Positions 43,659 through 51,852 of a stretch of 64,000 nucleotides of DNA are shown here, piece by piece. The translations under genes were made by a program, and so were the position numbers. Position 1 is the first letter of the stretch; every line of letters starts with the position of its first letter. The stretch is from NCBI GenBank assembly GCA_947504725.1, contig CANNHN010000006.1, forward strand, positions 122,347 through 186,346, in the 5' to 3' direction. The notes beneath the pieces were generated by a model, which searched no databases, was not told where the DNA came from, and saw nothing but the letters and a program-made list of their open reading frames with translations. The DNA is from Bacteroidota bacterium. Its GTDB lineage: Bacteria; Bacteroidota; Bacteroidia; 2-12-FULL-35-15.

Positions 43659-44735
43659 TTGAAATTATTAGATCGTTATATCATCAAAAAATTCCTGGGG
43701 ACATTCTTTTTCTCCATGGGACTCATCATCTTAATTGTGGTGGTATTTGATATTTCTGAAAAAATTGACGATTTCATTGGAAAAGAAGCTCCACTCGAAG
43801 CAATTGTTTTTGATTACTATTTCAATTTCATTCCTTTCTTTTTAAATTTATTCAGTCCGCTATTCACTTTTATTGCTGTTATATTTTTTACTTCTCAAAT
43901 GGCAACCCGCACCGAAATTGTTGCAATACTCAGCAGCGGAGTAAGCTATACACGTTTACTTTTCCCATACTTACTTGCTGCTACTGTAATAGCCGCACTA
44001 TCACTTTATCTCAACAATTTTGTGATCCCGCACGCTACAAAAAAACAAATTGAGTTTGAAGACATGTATATTCGAAATGAATTCCACAACCACGATCGAA
44101 ACATTCACAAACAAATATCACCGGGAAACTACATTTACTTAGAACGCTACAGCACACAAGAAAACACAGGTTATAGATTTTCCATTGAAAAATTTAACAA
44201 AGGAAAACTGTATTATAAGTTAATGGCTGAAAATATAAAGTGGGACAGCACAAGAAGCGACTGGACCATCAACAATTATTATATACGATACATTAATGGA
44301 ATGGAAGAATTTGTCCAAAAGGGTGATAAAATTGATACCACTTTTGCTTTTACACCTGAAGAATTTGGCAGAAAAGACAATACCGTTGGCACGATGGATT
44401 ACTACGAACTCAACGACTACATAGCATCCGAAAAACTAAAAGGTTCCGACAATATTGAATCCTATCTTATTGAAAAGTACAGAAGAAATGCTTTTCCATT
44501 TGCAACATTTGTTTTAACACTAATTGGAGTTTCAATCGCCAGTAGAAAAATTCGCGGAGGAATTGGAATGCACATCGGTCTAGGAATTTTTATCAGCTTT
44601 ACTTTTATAATGTTTATGCAAGTAAGCACCACCTTTGCCGCAAGTGGATTAGTTTCCCCATTAGCAGCGGTATGGATTCCGAATATATTATTTGGATTTT
44701 TATCGTGGTATTTATTGAAGAAGGCGCAGAAATAG
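43659..44735 (+). CDS. LptF/LptG-family permease
   Basis: This 358-residue protein belongs to the YjgP/YjgQ family, with three membrane helices near the N-terminus (about 12-120), a periplasmic beta-jellyroll-like domain (about 130-265) and three helices at the end. With LptB it powers the removal of lipopolysaccharide from the inner membrane. It begins with TTG at 43659, directly before the conserved KLLDRYIIKKF; no ATG is in frame ahead. Which of the two paralogues it is cannot be said. Confidence 0.85.
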   Translation: MKLLDRYIIKKFLGTFFFSMGLIILIVVVFDISEKIDDFIGKEAPLEAIVFDYYFNFIPFFLNLFSPLFTFIAVIFFTSQMATRTEIVAILSSGVSYTRLLFPYLLAATVIAALSLYLNNFVIPHATKKQIEFEDMYIRNEFHNHDRNIHKQISPGNYIYLERYSTQENTGYRFSIEKFNKGKLYYKLMAENIKWDSTRSDWTINNYYIRYINGMEEFVQKGDKIDTTFAFTPEEFGRKDNTVGTMDYYELNDYIASEKLKGSDNIESYLIEKYRRNAFPFATFVLTLIGVSIASRKIRGGIGMHIGLGIFISFTFIMFMQVSTTFAASGLVSPLAAVWIPNILFGFLSWYLLKKAQK

Positions 44736-44962
44736 TTGATTCAAAATAAGCATCTGGCTCAGTAAAATGCTTGTTGCTTGTCATTTCGAGCGGAGTCGAG
44801 AAAAATTATTTAATATATTAGTATTCAACACATTATAAATAAAATAATTTATTGGTTGAAACATAGTTAAAACATATTTGTATTAGAGTATTATAATGTT
44901 CTTGTACGAAGATACTAAATCTTCAGTTAATCTATTTCATATAATCCTGCCACATAATAAGT

Positions 44963-45172
44963 GAAATTAAAACTGCTATTGATTTAGGAATACACATCAT
45001 GGTTGCAATTCCGGAAGTGGCTTCCAATGCACCTGATACAGCTTATAATGTTGCAAATTTTAAATACGATAAAGTAAATGATACATATACTTTTGCGCAA
45101 GCACAAGTATTAACAACAAACGGAAGTTGGTATAAGAAAAACAGAGGCAAATCATTTACTTTTTCCGAATGA
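44963..45172 (+). pseudogene. Remnant of an IS1182-like transposase
   Basis: A 69-codon stretch has no start codon and is preceded by a stop. It reads EIKTAIDLGIHIMVAIPE, then SNAPDTAYN and FKYDKVNDTYTFAQAQVLT, matching the end of the catalytic part of IS1182-family transposases (EIKxxxEAGI...FxYDxxxDTYxCPAGQxLT). Only a fraction of the usual 450-500 residues remains. No terminal inverted repeats are recognisable, so it is an old, dead copy. Confidence 0.65.
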
Positions 45173-45488
45173 ATATTTTCTTGGGTTCGGAACACGCCCT
45201 GAAGATGTGGCGTTTAGAAATAAGAAAATGTTAAACTGGATAAGTGAGATGAGAATTGCAAATGAACCTTCTCCTAAACCCGAAAATCAAGGGGAAGCCA
45301 GAGTGCCATTTTATATTTCAACTCGTGGCTGTAAATCTTCAGCATAAAGTGGACTAGTTTTAATCAAATATAAGAGAGTGTTTCAATAAAATGGTTAAAG
45401 AAAAAGTATAAGGAAATGCCTTTGCTTTTTCCTCACTGGAAATTGGTACATCCATAATGTATTAACTACATTTGTGATTGAGCAAGAA

Positions 45489-45565
45489 GAGCCGTGTGAA
45501 GCGAGAGTTTCAAGCACGGTTCCGTGGGAACGTGAGGGTGAAATTCCCTTGCGTGACCCGATTAT
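45489..45565 (+). mobile_element. Group II intron 3' end (domains V and VI), fragment
   Basis: Bases 45489-45522 form a 34-base hairpin beginning GAGCCGTG and ending CACGGTTC, the length and ends of the group II intron catalytic domain V. Next, ACGTGAGGG and CCCTTGCGT pair to form domain VI near 45530-45554, followed by GACCCGATTAT, where the 3' splice site should be. No reverse-transcriptase reading frame and no 5' GTGCG end are found upstream, so this is a truncated intron. It cannot splice by itself. Confidence 0.75.
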
Positions 45566-45644
45566 AAGCCATTTTAGGACACCAACTAAATCATTAAATA
45601 TTCAGATAATAAACATAATATACACTTAAAATCAAACAAATAAA

Positions 45645-47015
45645 ATGAAAAACACCACCAGTAAAGTAGCAAAAACAAGTAAATCACTTGAGACTCCGTT
45701 TCAATATAGTGATGATGTTCAGAAAGAACTTGAAAACAACACAAGGCGAATAAATCTCCGAACAATTCAATGGGTGCTGATATATCTGTTTATTGTTTGT
45801 TTCAATACAGTACAAGGTCAAAATAGTGTGATAGCTCCAATAGATTTCAATATAGAACGCGACAAACCCTTGCAGAATCCCAACGGACTTACAGTTGGCA
45901 TGACATTAGGTTCTTGGAAACAAGAAACCACTAATCTAGCAACCTTAGATGGTGCTCCAGAAAGGAAACTAGAAAAGGGCGTGTTTGAACTTATTATTAC
46001 AATTCAAAATAATGGATCAAATGATATTGCTATCTACGACTGGAGTTTTAGTGCTATATGCCCTAAAAATGTTCATGGGCAAGAATGGCAGGCGGATAGC
46101 AAAGCGCCAAAACTCACTACAGCCATAATTCCTAGTAATATTTTTATTGTATTGAAACCAGGCGAAAAGAAAACACTTCTTTCTGCACCATCTGATTTTT
46201 ATTGGTGCTTATCCCCCGACCCAGGTACATTATTAGAAAAGCCAAAATTTTTAACAGCACGAGTAGTTTGCGCTGTACTCAATCCCACTAAAAACTTGTC
46301 CAATTTTAATCCCAATATGCAAAAACTCATTCAAGATTATTGGAATCTATTGAATGAAGGAAAAACAACTGAAGCAACTGCGAAAAGGCAACAAATACTT
46401 AATTTGGGTGCAAGTGAATATCCAACAAAAAAAGCTGAATTAATAGCACTGATGGGAGAAACAACTACAACTACCTACGCTAAAAAGAAAGCTGGAAATA
46501 TTCAAGATCAAACCGCAGACGTCAATAAGATGCAAGTCGCTACAGCAAAAAATAATTCGGTTTATAGCGATTGGTTAACAATTAAGAATCCTTATTACGC
46601 CATGCAGATAAGGTATAAATTAGAAAAACAAGAGGGGGATATTGGCTATTTTAGAACTCAAATGAGAATTGATTTCGAAGACAAAGATCGTTGTAAAGAC
46701 ACAAGATGTTTAGGGTATGTAGTTAGCTTCGGATACCCAACGCTAGAGGGAACGAACAATATCTATTTGAATTATAAATTTTATTATTCCTACAAAGAAA
46801 TTCATACAGTACCAGATTTAATTCCAATCAAGTTATCCCTACCTGATGGCTCTAAAAGATTATTGAAGCAAGACGGTTTTTATTACACCGCTGCAAATAA
46901 TCCCCAAGAAATGGACCTTCGTTATTATTTCGACAAAGCTGTTGATTTAATATTAGAGGGGTCACCGATTAAAGTAAGTAATTTTAATGAATCAAAAGCG
47001 GTCATTCTAAAATAA
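45645..47015 (+). CDS. Hypothetical exported protein
   Basis: I do not recognise this 456-residue protein. A hydrophobic helix at about 42-58 followed by VQGQ looks like a signal peptide, but it is preceded by about 40 polar, basic residues, which is unusual. The mature part has an immunoglobulin-like opening (GVFELIITIQNNGSNDIAIYDWSF near 113-136) and a conserved-looking C-terminus with four cysteines. It is the first gene of the island, some 80 bases after the intron end. A diverged palindrome follows it. Confidence 0.6.
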   Translation: MKNTTSKVAKTSKSLETPFQYSDDVQKELENNTRRINLRTIQWVLIYLFIVCFNTVQGQNSVIAPIDFNIERDKPLQNPNGLTVGMTLGSWKQETTNLATLDGAPERKLEKGVFELIITIQNNGSNDIAIYDWSFSAICPKNVHGQEWQADSKAPKLTTAIIPSNIFIVLKPGEKKTLLSAPSDFYWCLSPDPGTLLEKPKFLTARVVCAVLNPTKNLSNFNPNMQKLIQDYWNLLNEGKTTEATAKRQQILNLGASEYPTKKAELIALMGETTTTTYAKKKAGNIQDQTADVNKMQVATAKNNSVYSDWLTIKNPYYAMQIRYKLEKQEGDIGYFRTQMRIDFEDKDRCKDTRCLGYVVSFGYPTLEGTNNIYLNYKFYYSYKEIHTVPDLIPIKLSLPDGSKRLLKQDGFYYTAANNPQEMDLRYYFDKAVDLILEGSPIKVSNFNESKAVILK

Positions 47016-47081
47016 TGCTTAATGAACAACTTCAATTTTAAAGAAGCATATTCAGTAAAATGAAGAAAATAAAAACGGCTT

Positions 47082-47199
47082 ATAACACGGGTTTGGCAAA
47101 AGTGGCGGTTCAGTGCTCCGCAGACACATTTGTGGTTTGGTTCTCCGCATCAACATTTGTGGTGAAAATCGCCACCTTCGCCAAGCCCGAAACCGTTAT
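47082..47199. repeat. Imperfect palindrome resembling an attC site or MITE
   Basis: The left arm 47082-47107 (ATAACACGGGTTTGGC and onward to GTGGCG) pairs with the right arm 47170-47199 (CGCCACCTTCGCCAAGCCCG... to GTTAT), with a bulge of four bases. Between them are two direct repeats of 21 bases (47116-47136 and 47143-47163, CTCCGCAxxxACATTTGTGGT) that differ at three positions. The ends AAC...GTTAT and the unequal arms recall integron attC sites. No integrase of that type is near, so a MITE is an equally good reading. Confidence 0.55.
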
Positions 47200-47308
47200 G
47201 CGTCACCCAAAAGACTGAGCGTAAATTCAATAACTTAATACAACAAATGATTTTTTTAACTCAGAATGTATTACTATTACATTAATAATCAGATTCAACA
47301 AAAAAATC

Positions 47309-48439
47309 ATGACAAAAAAAACAATCTTGCTTATAACTTTAACATTATCGTATATAAATATTTTTGCTCAAGAAACTAAGCCGTGTTTATTTATTGGCAT
47401 TTACGACAAGGAGAAAAAAGGTATTTGCAGCGATAAAACCTGGATTCATGAAGGAGTTATTGACCTTGCAGAATATAAGCAAAGAGAACTGCAATTTAGA
47501 GAAGAGCATAAGAATGATGAATCTTTTTCTACTTCTAGAAAATTTGTATCTGCAAAACAATGTGTAATTGTTTATGAATATCAACGTAAGGTATCTGGTT
47601 GGAATTGCTCTCCAACTATTGTGAGTTACCAAACAGGAACCAGTATTGAAAATTGCAAACAACAATTAAACGAACGGGTAACCAAATTTCCAAAAGACTA
47701 TACAACCCAGCCAACTATTATCTATACATGGTGCGGAAAAGGTGTAGAAGATACTCCGGGCGAAGAACAATCCGGAGGAGGAACTACAGCTACTATTCGG
47801 TCTTGCCCCACATATGGTTTTAAATTCAGCAATAATTCACCAAGCTATAACTGTGTAGCATTAGAATGGTGGTCTTTGTCTACCAAAACAAACGTGGTTG
47901 ATGCAAGTGGCAATTTCAAACAATCTACAGATCCGCAAGCAAAATCTTTTACTATAGAATTCCGTAAACAAGGAGAGATTTATTGGACAACAGAAAAACG
48001 CGAAAATAGCGGAAAAAACACACATACAATTTCCGGGCTTGATGCTTGTACTAAATATGAAGTTCGATTAATCACCACTTGTGATAATGGTCAAGTCTCT
48101 GCTCCTACAAATATTATTCGATTTACCACAGCTTGCACCAAGCCGGGCAATTTAACCGTTGAAAATATTACCAACAACTCTGCAAAAGTTAATAGTCAAC
48201 GCCTGACCGCATCAATTACCTTCCCATGTGCTGGTTCGGCCTCCACCCAAATTCGGATTATTGAATTTAAAACCAGCACCACTGCTTGGCAAGAGGTTGT
48301 CTGTAATTCGGGAAGTCCTTGTATTTTAAATGCCTTAGTTCCAAATACAATTTACAGAGTAAGAGCACGCTATAAATATGGAAACAATCTTTATTCAAAC
48401 TATACCAACGAGGTTAGTTTTACAACCGCTATTAATTAA
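47309..48439 (+). CDS. Secreted protein with two fibronectin type III-like domains
   Basis: This 376-residue protein has a signal peptide (about 1-20), an unknown cysteine-containing region (about 25-150), a Gly/Glu-rich linker (PGEEQSGGGTT), and two FN3-like domains at about 170-277 and 280-376, shown by TISGLDACTKYEVRLITTC and LNALVPNTIYRVRARYKYG. No type IX secretion tail is visible. It could be a cell-surface or periplasmic adhesion module. The next gene starts nine bases after its stop, so they are one operon. Confidence 0.65.
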   Translation: MTKKTILLITLTLSYINIFAQETKPCLFIGIYDKEKKGICSDKTWIHEGVIDLAEYKQRELQFREEHKNDESFSTSRKFVSAKQCVIVYEYQRKVSGWNCSPTIVSYQTGTSIENCKQQLNERVTKFPKDYTTQPTIIYTWCGKGVEDTPGEEQSGGGTTATIRSCPTYGFKFSNNSPSYNCVALEWWSLSTKTNVVDASGNFKQSTDPQAKSFTIEFRKQGEIYWTTEKRENSGKNTHTISGLDACTKYEVRLITTCDNGQVSAPTNIIRFTTACTKPGNLTVENITNNSAKVNSQRLTASITFPCAGSASTQIRIIEFKTSTTAWQEVVCNSGSPCILNALVPNTIYRVRARYKYGNNLYSNYTNEVSFTTAIN

Positions 48440-48448
48440 GCTTTCAAA

Positions 48449-50308
48449 ATGAAAAATAAAAATCTATTTTTTTTAGGTGCAATTGTTTTACTAATGAACA
48501 CAGCACAAGTATTTTCTCAGACAACAGCAACACCCTCAAGATCAGATGTCAAAACTATTCTGTGGACTTATTCTGTTACGGATCCAACGTTTTATGGTGG
48601 ACCCATGGACGCCATAGTTGAATTGGAATATTCTTTTTTCCGTGAAGTACTTGGAGATAAAACCTTTCTTGGTATAAATATACATTATAAAAGCATGGAG
48701 TACACGCCTAAATTTGGTGGATATAGGTATAAGATGCATGAGAAATTGTATACGCAAGATGTGCTTCAAAGTGCTGATTCCAGAGGAGATGATTGTTTTA
48801 CTAATATCATATTAAATAGAGTAAGTATTCACAACTTGAGTGTTGATGGTTATCCGAAAAAATTCGGTTATAACGGAGCCGTTCACAATATACCTGAGCT
48901 CGGAGAAATAAGCAAAACACAAGACCTTAATAACTTATCTCTTAATCCTGTTTTATCAACCTGTTCAAGCATTGGCCAACAAGGTTCAAATTGTATTGGC
49001 GAAAGAATAACTAATTTTGAAAAGGGGATCAAAAACAAGAGCGCTAATAATAATACAGCAGGCGGTTCAACGAATTCAAATGGTACTCAAAATAATGCGA
49101 GTAGTCAAGGAAACAATAATACTCAAAGCGGCAGCTCCAATTCAGGTTCATCGGCAAACCAACAAAACGCAACAGGTAAAACAAATAACACAAACGCCAA
49201 TACTTCTAATTCACAAACTCAAAGTACCGGTTCAACTTCTGAAAACAATAATCAATCGAATAGCACAGGTATGCCAGCCGCCAACTCATCTTCTAACAAT
49301 AGTCAATCTAGTTCAAACAATAATAACAACAACAAGCAAAGTGGTGAGATAACTAATATGTCTGAATATGTAGGCATAGAAGGCTCTAAAGAATCTATTA
49401 AAGTATACCAACAAGATGGTCGTTATTATATTAAAAACCAAAATGGAAGCACCATAGAAACAGACAAACAGTATTTCGACAAAATACAAACCGTTAGTGC
49501 TAGCAATGCACAAATTGCGGCTACTAACGAACAAATAAGAAAACAAAATGACCCTTTAGGAAATTATAAAGAGCCAACAACAAATTCTTATAATAATAAC
49601 CCAATGACTAATTCTAATTCAACTAATAACTCATATACACAGGCCGCAAATGCAATTGGATCAGCGTTAAACCAATGGGGGGATCAGATGCAAGCTGAAA
49701 ATGAGGCTAGAGCGCAAAGACAACAAGAAAGAGAAGAAGAAGATGAGCGCAGACAGGCTGCAGCGGCTGTTGTAAAGGCAAATAAACAGAAACTAGTAAA
49801 TAACCGAAAATCCCTAATCGCAAAATTCCCTGACAGTAAAACTCCTCTCTCCTATGAGGTGAAAGATGTTACGGAAATATATTATTTTGTATACAGCTAT
49901 CAAGCTGCTGCAATTGGGGGCGATGCACCAGTAATATATATATCGAATGAGTTTTCTTTAGCAAAGTATGCTGATGGCACTTGGCCATTTAAGGCCAGTT
50001 TGATGGAAAAGATTGCAAAAACAAATAAAGGACTTGATTTTACATTGTCTGGATACTACTTGACACAAATTGAAGCTGCTGAGCAAAAACAATTGTTTAT
50101 TAATAGTGCAAATGAATATGGCTTTATTGTGAATAAAATTAGTTATACAAGTAAAAAATCTTCGGAAACATCAAGTGGCACTGTCGATTATTGGGGAAAT
50201 CCAATAAAAAAAACAGAGCAACAGACATCCACAAATTCACCATCCATACAAGAACCTGTAAAGTCGAAACCTAGTTTGGATTACTGGGGTAATCCAATAA
50301 AAGAATAA
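48449..50308 (+). CDS. Secreted protein with Asn/Ser/Gln-rich linker and repeated DYWGNPIK motif
   Basis: This 619-residue protein has a signal peptide (about 1-23), an N-terminal domain of about 170 residues, a low-complexity linker of N, S, Q, G and T (about 195-290), a short SPOR-like or SH3-like strand patch (EGSKESIKVYQQDGRYYIK), a second linker, a charged coiled-coil (about 410-440) and a globular C-terminal domain (about 450-580). The last 45 residues carry the motif DYWGNPIK twice, the second copy at the very end. I do not know a family for it. The linker has shadow frames on both strands. Confidence 0.6.
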   Translation: MKNKNLFFLGAIVLLMNTAQVFSQTTATPSRSDVKTILWTYSVTDPTFYGGPMDAIVELEYSFFREVLGDKTFLGINIHYKSMEYTPKFGGYRYKMHEKLYTQDVLQSADSRGDDCFTNIILNRVSIHNLSVDGYPKKFGYNGAVHNIPELGEISKTQDLNNLSLNPVLSTCSSIGQQGSNCIGERITNFEKGIKNKSANNNTAGGSTNSNGTQNNASSQGNNNTQSGSSNSGSSANQQNATGKTNNTNANTSNSQTQSTGSTSENNNQSNSTGMPAANSSSNNSQSSSNNNNNNKQSGEITNMSEYVGIEGSKESIKVYQQDGRYYIKNQNGSTIETDKQYFDKIQTVSASNAQIAATNEQIRKQNDPLGNYKEPTTNSYNNNPMTNSNSTNNSYTQAANAIGSALNQWGDQMQAENEARAQRQQEREEEDERRQAAAAVVKANKQKLVNNRKSLIAKFPDSKTPLSYEVKDVTEIYYFVYSYQAAAIGGDAPVIYISNEFSLAKYADGTWPFKASLMEKIAKTNKGLDFTLSGYYLTQIEAAEQKQLFINSANEYGFIVNKISYTSKKSSETSSGTVDYWGNPIKKTEQQTSTNSPSIQEPVKSKPSLDYWGNPIKE

Positions 50309-50341
50309 TTTTTATCTAACTACGAATTTTAAAAATAAATC

Positions 50342-50692
50342 ATGAAAAAAACCGGATTAATCACTAGTATTCTATTAAGTATTTGCATTAGCAGTATGGC
50401 ACAGGATAAAAGCTACCTTGCAAAAGTAGAATATGAAATGGCAGAAGAAACTTTGGCAGCAAAAAAATATACGGAAGTTAGGGAGCATCTTAATAAAGCC
50501 GAAGAATTACTGGGGGCAGGTTTAACAGTAAATGATATTATTACCAGAATAGGGTACCGGAAAATTTATTCTTTTAGCGATTTGCGCACCGCTGTTTTTT
50601 TATATAGTCCGGGTGAAATAGTAGAACTTGAATATTACAGAAATGAAGTGCCCTACACTACAAAAGTTGTAATTGACAAATCCGAAAACTAA
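50342..50692 (+). CDS. Secreted paralogue with a C-terminal PDZ half-domain
   Basis: This 116-residue protein has a signal peptide (about 1-20), a first part with AKVEYEMAEETLAAKKYTEV that matches the N-terminus of the following three genes, and a C-terminal part, GLTVNDIITRIGYRK and PGEIVELEYYRNE, that matches the second half of a PDZ domain. The shared first domain is cut short (about 35 residues against 110 in the others), so this looks like a join or deletion product. It may be functional as a small periplasmic protein, or be on the way to decay. The last 65 bases are copied at 51659-51723. Confidence 0.55.
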   Translation: MKKTGLITSILLSICISSMAQDKSYLAKVEYEMAEETLAAKKYTEVREHLNKAEELLGAGLTVNDIITRIGYRKIYSFSDLRTAVFLYSPGEIVELEYYRNEVPYTTKVVIDKSEN

Positions 50693-50821
50693 GAGAACAA
50701 TCATCCACTTTAAAAATTTCAAAATGAAAAATACACTAATCACCTTCTTGCTAATTGCAGCAGTTCAGTTTTCGTTTGCACAAAACACTATTGCTAAACT
50801 AAAATTTGAAGAGGCCGAAGA
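50628..50821 (+). repeat. 194-bp direct repeat, copy 1
   Basis: This copy spans the end of the PDZ paralogue, the 31-base gap and the signal peptide plus first residues of the next gene. It matches 51659-51852 with about seven differences, which signals a recent duplication of a junction between two array members. Confidence 0.85.
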
Positions 50822-51476
50822 ACTATATACAAACGAAAAATATATGCAAGTCCTTACTAAAATCGATGAAGTTGAAAAAATGTTGAATTCAAGTAATCCA
50901 AAAATTATATACCTTAAAATTTTAACAGAATCAAAAATTATAGAGGGAATGCCAAGATCAATAAGAGATTACCCACCTACATATGCTTATTCTATCATTG
51001 AAAATATCAGAGAAAATATCAAAAAATATTTAAAAGAATATGAAAATTTACCAGATAATGAAGATAAGTACAGGGAAATTTATAAAATATCCGAAAAAAT
51101 TAAAAACTATCCCAATACAGAAGAGACATATAAACTATGGGTGAGACCTTTATTACAAGAGTTTTTTGCTTTAGATATTAAAGCTTTTTGTGAAAATGCA
51201 AATAGAAAAAACAACAGTATGGATTTTATATTTGAAATAACTCCCGGAAAATATGATTTCATAATAATTAACAGCAAACAATATTATTTTGATGAGTTAT
51301 ACCCATTTACTGAGGATATGACTCGTGAACAATATGATAATCGTTGTAGATTATTAGTTCAAGAAGATGGTTCTATTTTATTTAACGGAAGTACCTTATT
51401 GAAATTAGAAACTAAAAAATATGCAGGATACGTAAAGGAAATTATTGATGATCTGCAAGGTCTTACGTATTATTAA
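50724..51476 (+). CDS. Secreted paralogue with unknown C-terminal domain (array member 2)
   Basis: This 250-residue protein has a signal peptide (about 1-19, ending SFAQ) and a TPR-like first domain (AKLKFEEAEELY, then NPKIIYLKIL) of about 110 residues, ending NLPDNEDKYREIYKIS. The C-terminal part is unlike those of its neighbours (ENANRKNNSMDFIF and LYPFTEDMTREQYDNR). The ATG at 50724 is the right start; a longer frame opens at 50673 inside the preceding gene. I know no family for it. Confidence 0.6.
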   Translation: MKNTLITFLLIAAVQFSFAQNTIAKLKFEEAEELYTNEKYMQVLTKIDEVEKMLNSSNPKIIYLKILTESKIIEGMPRSIRDYPPTYAYSIIENIRENIKKYLKEYENLPDNEDKYREIYKISEKIKNYPNTEETYKLWVRPLLQEFFALDIKAFCENANRKNNSMDFIFEITPGKYDFIIINSKQYYFDELYPFTEDMTREQYDNRCRLLVQEDGSILFNGSTLLKLETKKYAGYVKEIIDDLQGLTYY

Positions 51477-51477
51477 T

Positions 51478-51534
51478 CAAAAACTTAGCTATATAAAATG
51501 AAAAAAATAATCTTACTAACTGTTTTACTATTTG
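51478..51534 (+). repeat. 57-bp direct repeat B, copy 1
   Basis: The sequence from AAACTTAGCT to TTTACTATTTG, covering the end of one array unit and the start of the next leader, matches 52696-52752 with three differences. It is another junction copy. Confidence 0.75.
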
Positions 51535-51723
51535 TAAATGTTCAATTTAGCGTTGCACAAAATACACTCACGCTATTAAAATATTACTAAGAAAATAGGC
51601 TCTTTAACTTATGAAGTGGGCGAACGCATAACAGCAGTTACACAAGATGCAAGGGAATTTGAATATTACAGAAATGAAGTGCCATACACTACAAAAGTTG
51701 TAATTGACAAATCCGAAAACTAA
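51498..51723 (+). pseudogene. Broken array member: leader fragment plus PDZ tail
   Basis: An ATG at 51498 opens a 29-codon leader (MKKIILLTVLLF...SVAQNTLTLLKYY) that stops at 51585-51587. From about 51595 another frame reads EVGERITAV and then EFEYYRNEVPYTTKV, which matches the end of the PDZ paralogue at 50.6 kb. The middle is lost. This is the debris of a paralogue of the PDZ member, and its 3' end is the first part of repeat copy 2. Confidence 0.7.
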
Positions 51724-51852
51724 GAGAACAATCATCCACTTTAAAAATTTCAAAATGAAAAACACACTAATCACCTTTATGCTAATTGCAGCAGTTCAGT
51801 TTTCGGTTGCACAAAACACAATTGCAAAACTAAAATTTGAAGAGGCCGAAGA
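51659..51852 (+). repeat. 194-bp direct repeat, copy 2
   Basis: This is the partner of 50628-50821, offset 1031 bases. It includes the PDZ tail remnant and the start of array member 3. Confidence 0.85.

Larger units (their letters stand above)
44736..45644. other. Gene-poor stretch with mobile-element remnants
   Basis: This gap of about 900 bases has one repeat copy (44780-44800, GTCATTTCGAGCGGAGTCGAG), a transposase remnant (44963-45172), an unidentified 55-codon open stretch (45183-45347, GFGTRPEDVAF and onward, no start codon) and the 3' end of a group II intron (45489-45565). No intact gene is present. It marks the left edge of the accessory island. Confidence 0.65.

Noticed and set aside
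47116..47163. The two 21-base units as a possible CRISPR array
   Set aside because: There are only two copies, the spacer is six bases long, no cas genes are near, and the units sit inside a larger palindrome.
49017..49352. Open frame of 111 codons in the linker of the 619-residue secreted protein
   Set aside because: It is a frame-shifted reading of the Asn/Ser/Gln low-complexity linker and has no start context of its own.
50673..50723. Longer N-termini starting at 50673 and 51704 for array members 2 and 3
   Set aside because: Both extra stretches come from the repeated junction sequence, run through the end of the preceding gene in another frame, and would bury the signal peptide.
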